A DNA stretch of 64,000 nucleotides, from assembly GCA_965211775.1 (NCBI GenBank), contig OZ242974.1:4588001-4652000 (forward strand), read 5' to 3'. The position numbers were made by a program, and so were the translations under genes. Source of the DNA: Thiodiazotropha sp040506975 (lineage in GTDB: Bacteria; Pseudomonadota; Gammaproteobacteria; Chromatiales; Chromatiaceae). Positions within the stretch are counted from its first letter, which is position 1; each line of letters opens with the position of its first letter. This document shows positions 62,264-64,000 of this stretch, piece after piece. The notes beneath the pieces were generated by a model. The model saw nothing but the letters and a program-made list of their open reading frames with translations, was not told the origin of the DNA and searched no databases.

Positions 62264-63831
62264 CCCCAATATTTCACGCATTAAAAAGGCAAAATCCTGA
62301 TACTTCGATATAATTCAGTTGCTTACACTGTAATCGAAAGGATTTTGCCTGTGACAAACTGTACCCAGACTGCCTTTGATTTTCCAGCCCTAAAACGCCG
62401 TAAGGTTCAAGCCGAGTTTTCCGGTGGCGATATCACCTCGGACGGCGGCGTGTTGCTGCTGCGTGAGATCGACAGGCGTCTGGGATTGCTCGAGGCGGTT
62501 GATGCGGTCATCCCCGACCCGCGAGATCCCCGCTATATTGAACACAGCCAGTTGAGCCTGTTGCGCCAGCGAGTCTATGGGCTCTGCCTGGGTTATGAAG
62601 ATCTGAACGACCATCAGACACTACGCACCGACCCGGCCCTACAGAGCTCGATCGAACGCGAGGAGGTACTGGGCAGCCAGTCGACACTTTGTCGGCTGGA
62701 GAACCGGGTCGATCGCCGGGTTGCCGTTGATGTCCACAACCTACTGCTCGAGCAGTTCATTGCCTCATATGATGCACCACCCGATGAGCTGATCCTGGAT
62801 TTCGACGCCACGGATGATCCGGTGCATGGCCGCCAGGAAGGCCGCTTCTTTCACGGCTACTACGATCACTACTGCTTCCTGCCCCTGTATGTCTTTTGTG
62901 GCGATCAACTGCTGGTGAGTTATCTGCGGCCCAGCCGGATCGATGCGCCCAAGCATGCCTGGGCGATTCTGGCGCTGTTGGTCAAACGCCTGCGCCGGGC
63001 TTGGCCTGAAGTGCGTATCATCTTTCGGGGCGATAGCGGCTTTTGCCGTCACCACATGCTCAGCTGGTGCGAGCGCAACGCTGTGGGCTATATCGTGGGC
63101 ATCGCCAAGAATGACGCCTTGCTGCGGTGTATCCGTGAGCCCATGCAGTGGGTTGAGGAACTGGCGAAGCGAACCGGCATGAAGATGCGGGAATTCTTTC
63201 AGTTTCACTATGCCGCCAGCACCTGGAAGACGCGTCGCAAGGTGATCGCCAAACTGGAGGTCACCGACAAGGGGCCAAATCCACGCTTCATCGTCACCAA
63301 CCTGGCCGGCGACAAACAGCGCCTTTACGATGACCTCTACTGCGCCCGTGGTGACATGGAGAACCGAATCAAGGAGCAGCAACTGGGGCTGTTCGCCGAT
63401 CGCACCAGCGCGCATTACTGGTGGGCCAATCAGTTTCGTCTACTGCTGTCCAGTCTGGCCTATGTGCTGATGGAGGCCATCCGGCGCCTCGCGCTGAAGG
63501 GCACGGAACTGGCGCGTGCACAGATGACCACGATCCGGCTCAAACTGTTCAAGATCGGGGCGGTCATCATTCGCAACACGCGACGGATCCGCTTCCTGCT
63601 CTCCAGCACCTATCCCTATCAGGCGCTGTTTTTCCAGGTGGCGGCACGACTCAAGCCGGGATAGCCCGGCAGAGTGCTGCCCCGGCACGTTGATCAACAA
63701 TGGGGGTAAGGGGGAGTCTGCCCGGAGGGTGGAGAATCAGGGCTTGATAGAGGTTTGGTTCCCAGTGAGGGCAAACCATCCAAGCTTGGCCATATCACCG
63801 GCTAAATTTAAAAACGGATGAAACATGCGGG
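62264..63831 (+). mobile_element. IS1380-type insertion sequence, copy C
   Basis: 1568-bp element, the same length as copy A, inserted in the IS1595 transposase gene with a CTAA duplication at 62260-62263 and 63832-63835. Confidence 0.94.
62351..63664 (+). CDS. IS1380 family transposase
   Basis: Full-length copy with the same sequence as the one at 13814, including IPDPRDPRYIEH and the DFDATDD, RGDSGF and MENRIKEQQ catalytic segments. GTG 62351 is preferred over TTG 62345 for its distance to AAAGGA. Outside the gene one base differs from copy A (GGAGAATCAGG for GGAAAATCAGG near 63733). Confidence 0.92.
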   Translation: MTNCTQTAFDFPALKRRKVQAEFSGGDITSDGGVLLLREIDRRLGLLEAVDAVIPDPRDPRYIEHSQLSLLRQRVYGLCLGYEDLNDHQTLRTDPALQSSIEREEVLGSQSTLCRLENRVDRRVAVDVHNLLLEQFIASYDAPPDELILDFDATDDPVHGRQEGRFFHGYYDHYCFLPLYVFCGDQLLVSYLRPSRIDAPKHAWAILALLVKRLRRAWPEVRIIFRGDSGFCRHHMLSWCERNAVGYIVGIAKNDALLRCIREPMQWVEELAKRTGMKMREFFQFHYAASTWKTRRKVIAKLEVTDKGPNPRFIVTNLAGDKQRLYDDLYCARGDMENRIKEQQLGLFADRTSAHYWWANQFRLLLSSLAYVLMEAIRRLALKGTELARAQMTTIRLKLFKIGAVIIRNTRRIRFLLSSTYPYQALFFQVAARLKPG

Positions 63832-63835
63832 CTAA

Positions 63836-64000
63836 AGCACCAAAGCCCATCGGTAAAGACTTCGCTGCCAGGCATCAAGCAGGAGCGGGCGTAGCGGGCG
63901 ATTTCACGTTTGCGGAAGCCCCTTACACGACGCAGTTGAATTTTCATGGGCCTGCCGTCCCGCGTCGTCTCAACAGCAGCTACGAAAGGGATTTTGTTGC
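63836..64000 (-). pseudogene. IS1595 transposase, internal fragment (continues past the window)
   Basis: Central part of the transposase (the KIPFVAAVETTRDGRPMKIQ region to GLWCFS) right of the IS1380. It and the fragment at 61968 once formed one gene. Confidence 0.85.

Larger units (their letters stand above)
61957..64000 (-). mobile_element. IS1595-type insertion sequence, copy 5, interrupted by IS1380 copy C; runs off the window
   Basis: Left part 61957-62263, right part from 63832 to the window edge. The left 8-bp flank is AATTGTTA; the matching right flank is outside. The remaining transposase sequence equals the other copies. Whether this copy has the 2-bp deletion cannot be seen because that region lies past 64000. 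Confidence 0.93.

Overview
The window looks like a chromosomal piece of a sulfur-oxidising, microaerobic gammaproteobacterium. It carries a complete 15-gene dsr cluster of the oxidative type (dsrABEFHCMKLJOPNRS), soxYZ, a cbb3-type cytochrome oxidase with its assembly genes, and the gammaproteobacterial stress block surE-pcm-yqaA-nlpD-rpoS. The density of near-identical insertion sequences (five IS1595-type and three IS1380-type copies in 64 kb) recalls genomes of thiotrophic invertebrate symbionts or their relatives. That placement is inference; no rRNA is present.

Layout. 1-2.9 kb: the start of an alaC-type aminotransferase, a Mth938-like protein and two membrane proteins of unknown role. 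2.9-12.5 kb (minus strand): ccoNOQP, ccoG and ccoHIS, split by one IS1595 between ccoG and ccoH. 12.7-15.3 kb: an IS1595 and an IS1380 side by side, separating ccoN from a near-perfect FNR box. 15.5-20.4 kb: fnr-type regulator, rpoS, nlpD, yqaA, pcm, surE. 20.5-26.8 kb: Smr protein, an AAA ATPase/metal-peptidase-like VWA operon containing a MITE-like element, a DUF3365 haem protein, and bepA, whose last codons are now supplied by an IS. 26.8-29.4 kb: IS1380 nested in IS1595. 30-34 kb: soxYZ, then a VWA protein with a Glu-Pro repeat and a coiled-coil partner. 34-36.6 kb: a frameshifted lpxL/htrB-like acyltransferase, another IS1595, and a rhodanese. 36.7-43.6 kb: an ABC exporter, a ParA/CYTH-CHAD pair and pepN. 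44-45.1 kb: grxC, hslR and a cysteine-containing unknown protein. 45.1-59 kb: the dsr operon. 59.5-61.5 kb: divergent from dsrA lie an unknown gene, a Cas6/Cmx6-like protein with no CRISPR array in the window, and a DsrC paralogue lacking both catalytic cysteines. 61.9-64 kb: a second nested IS1595/IS1380 pair running off the window.

How it works together. Sox proteins (only the SoxYZ carrier is here) would deposit sulfur from thiosulfate. The DsrEFH-DsrC relay, DsrAB with DsrL, and the DsrMKJOP membrane complex would oxidise stored sulfur to sulfite. Electrons can leave through the high-affinity cbb3 oxidase. FNR and RpoS are plausible regulators.

The most notable points are: the conserved-looking unknown/Cas6-like/cysteine-free DsrC cassette facing the dsr operon; a 16-bp dyad lying against the likely dsrA -10 element; loss of the FNR box from the cco promoter through two IS insertions; and two IS1595 copies that share the same transposase-breaking 2-bp deletion yet have their own target duplications, implying movement in trans. 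No tRNA, rRNA or CRISPR array was found.
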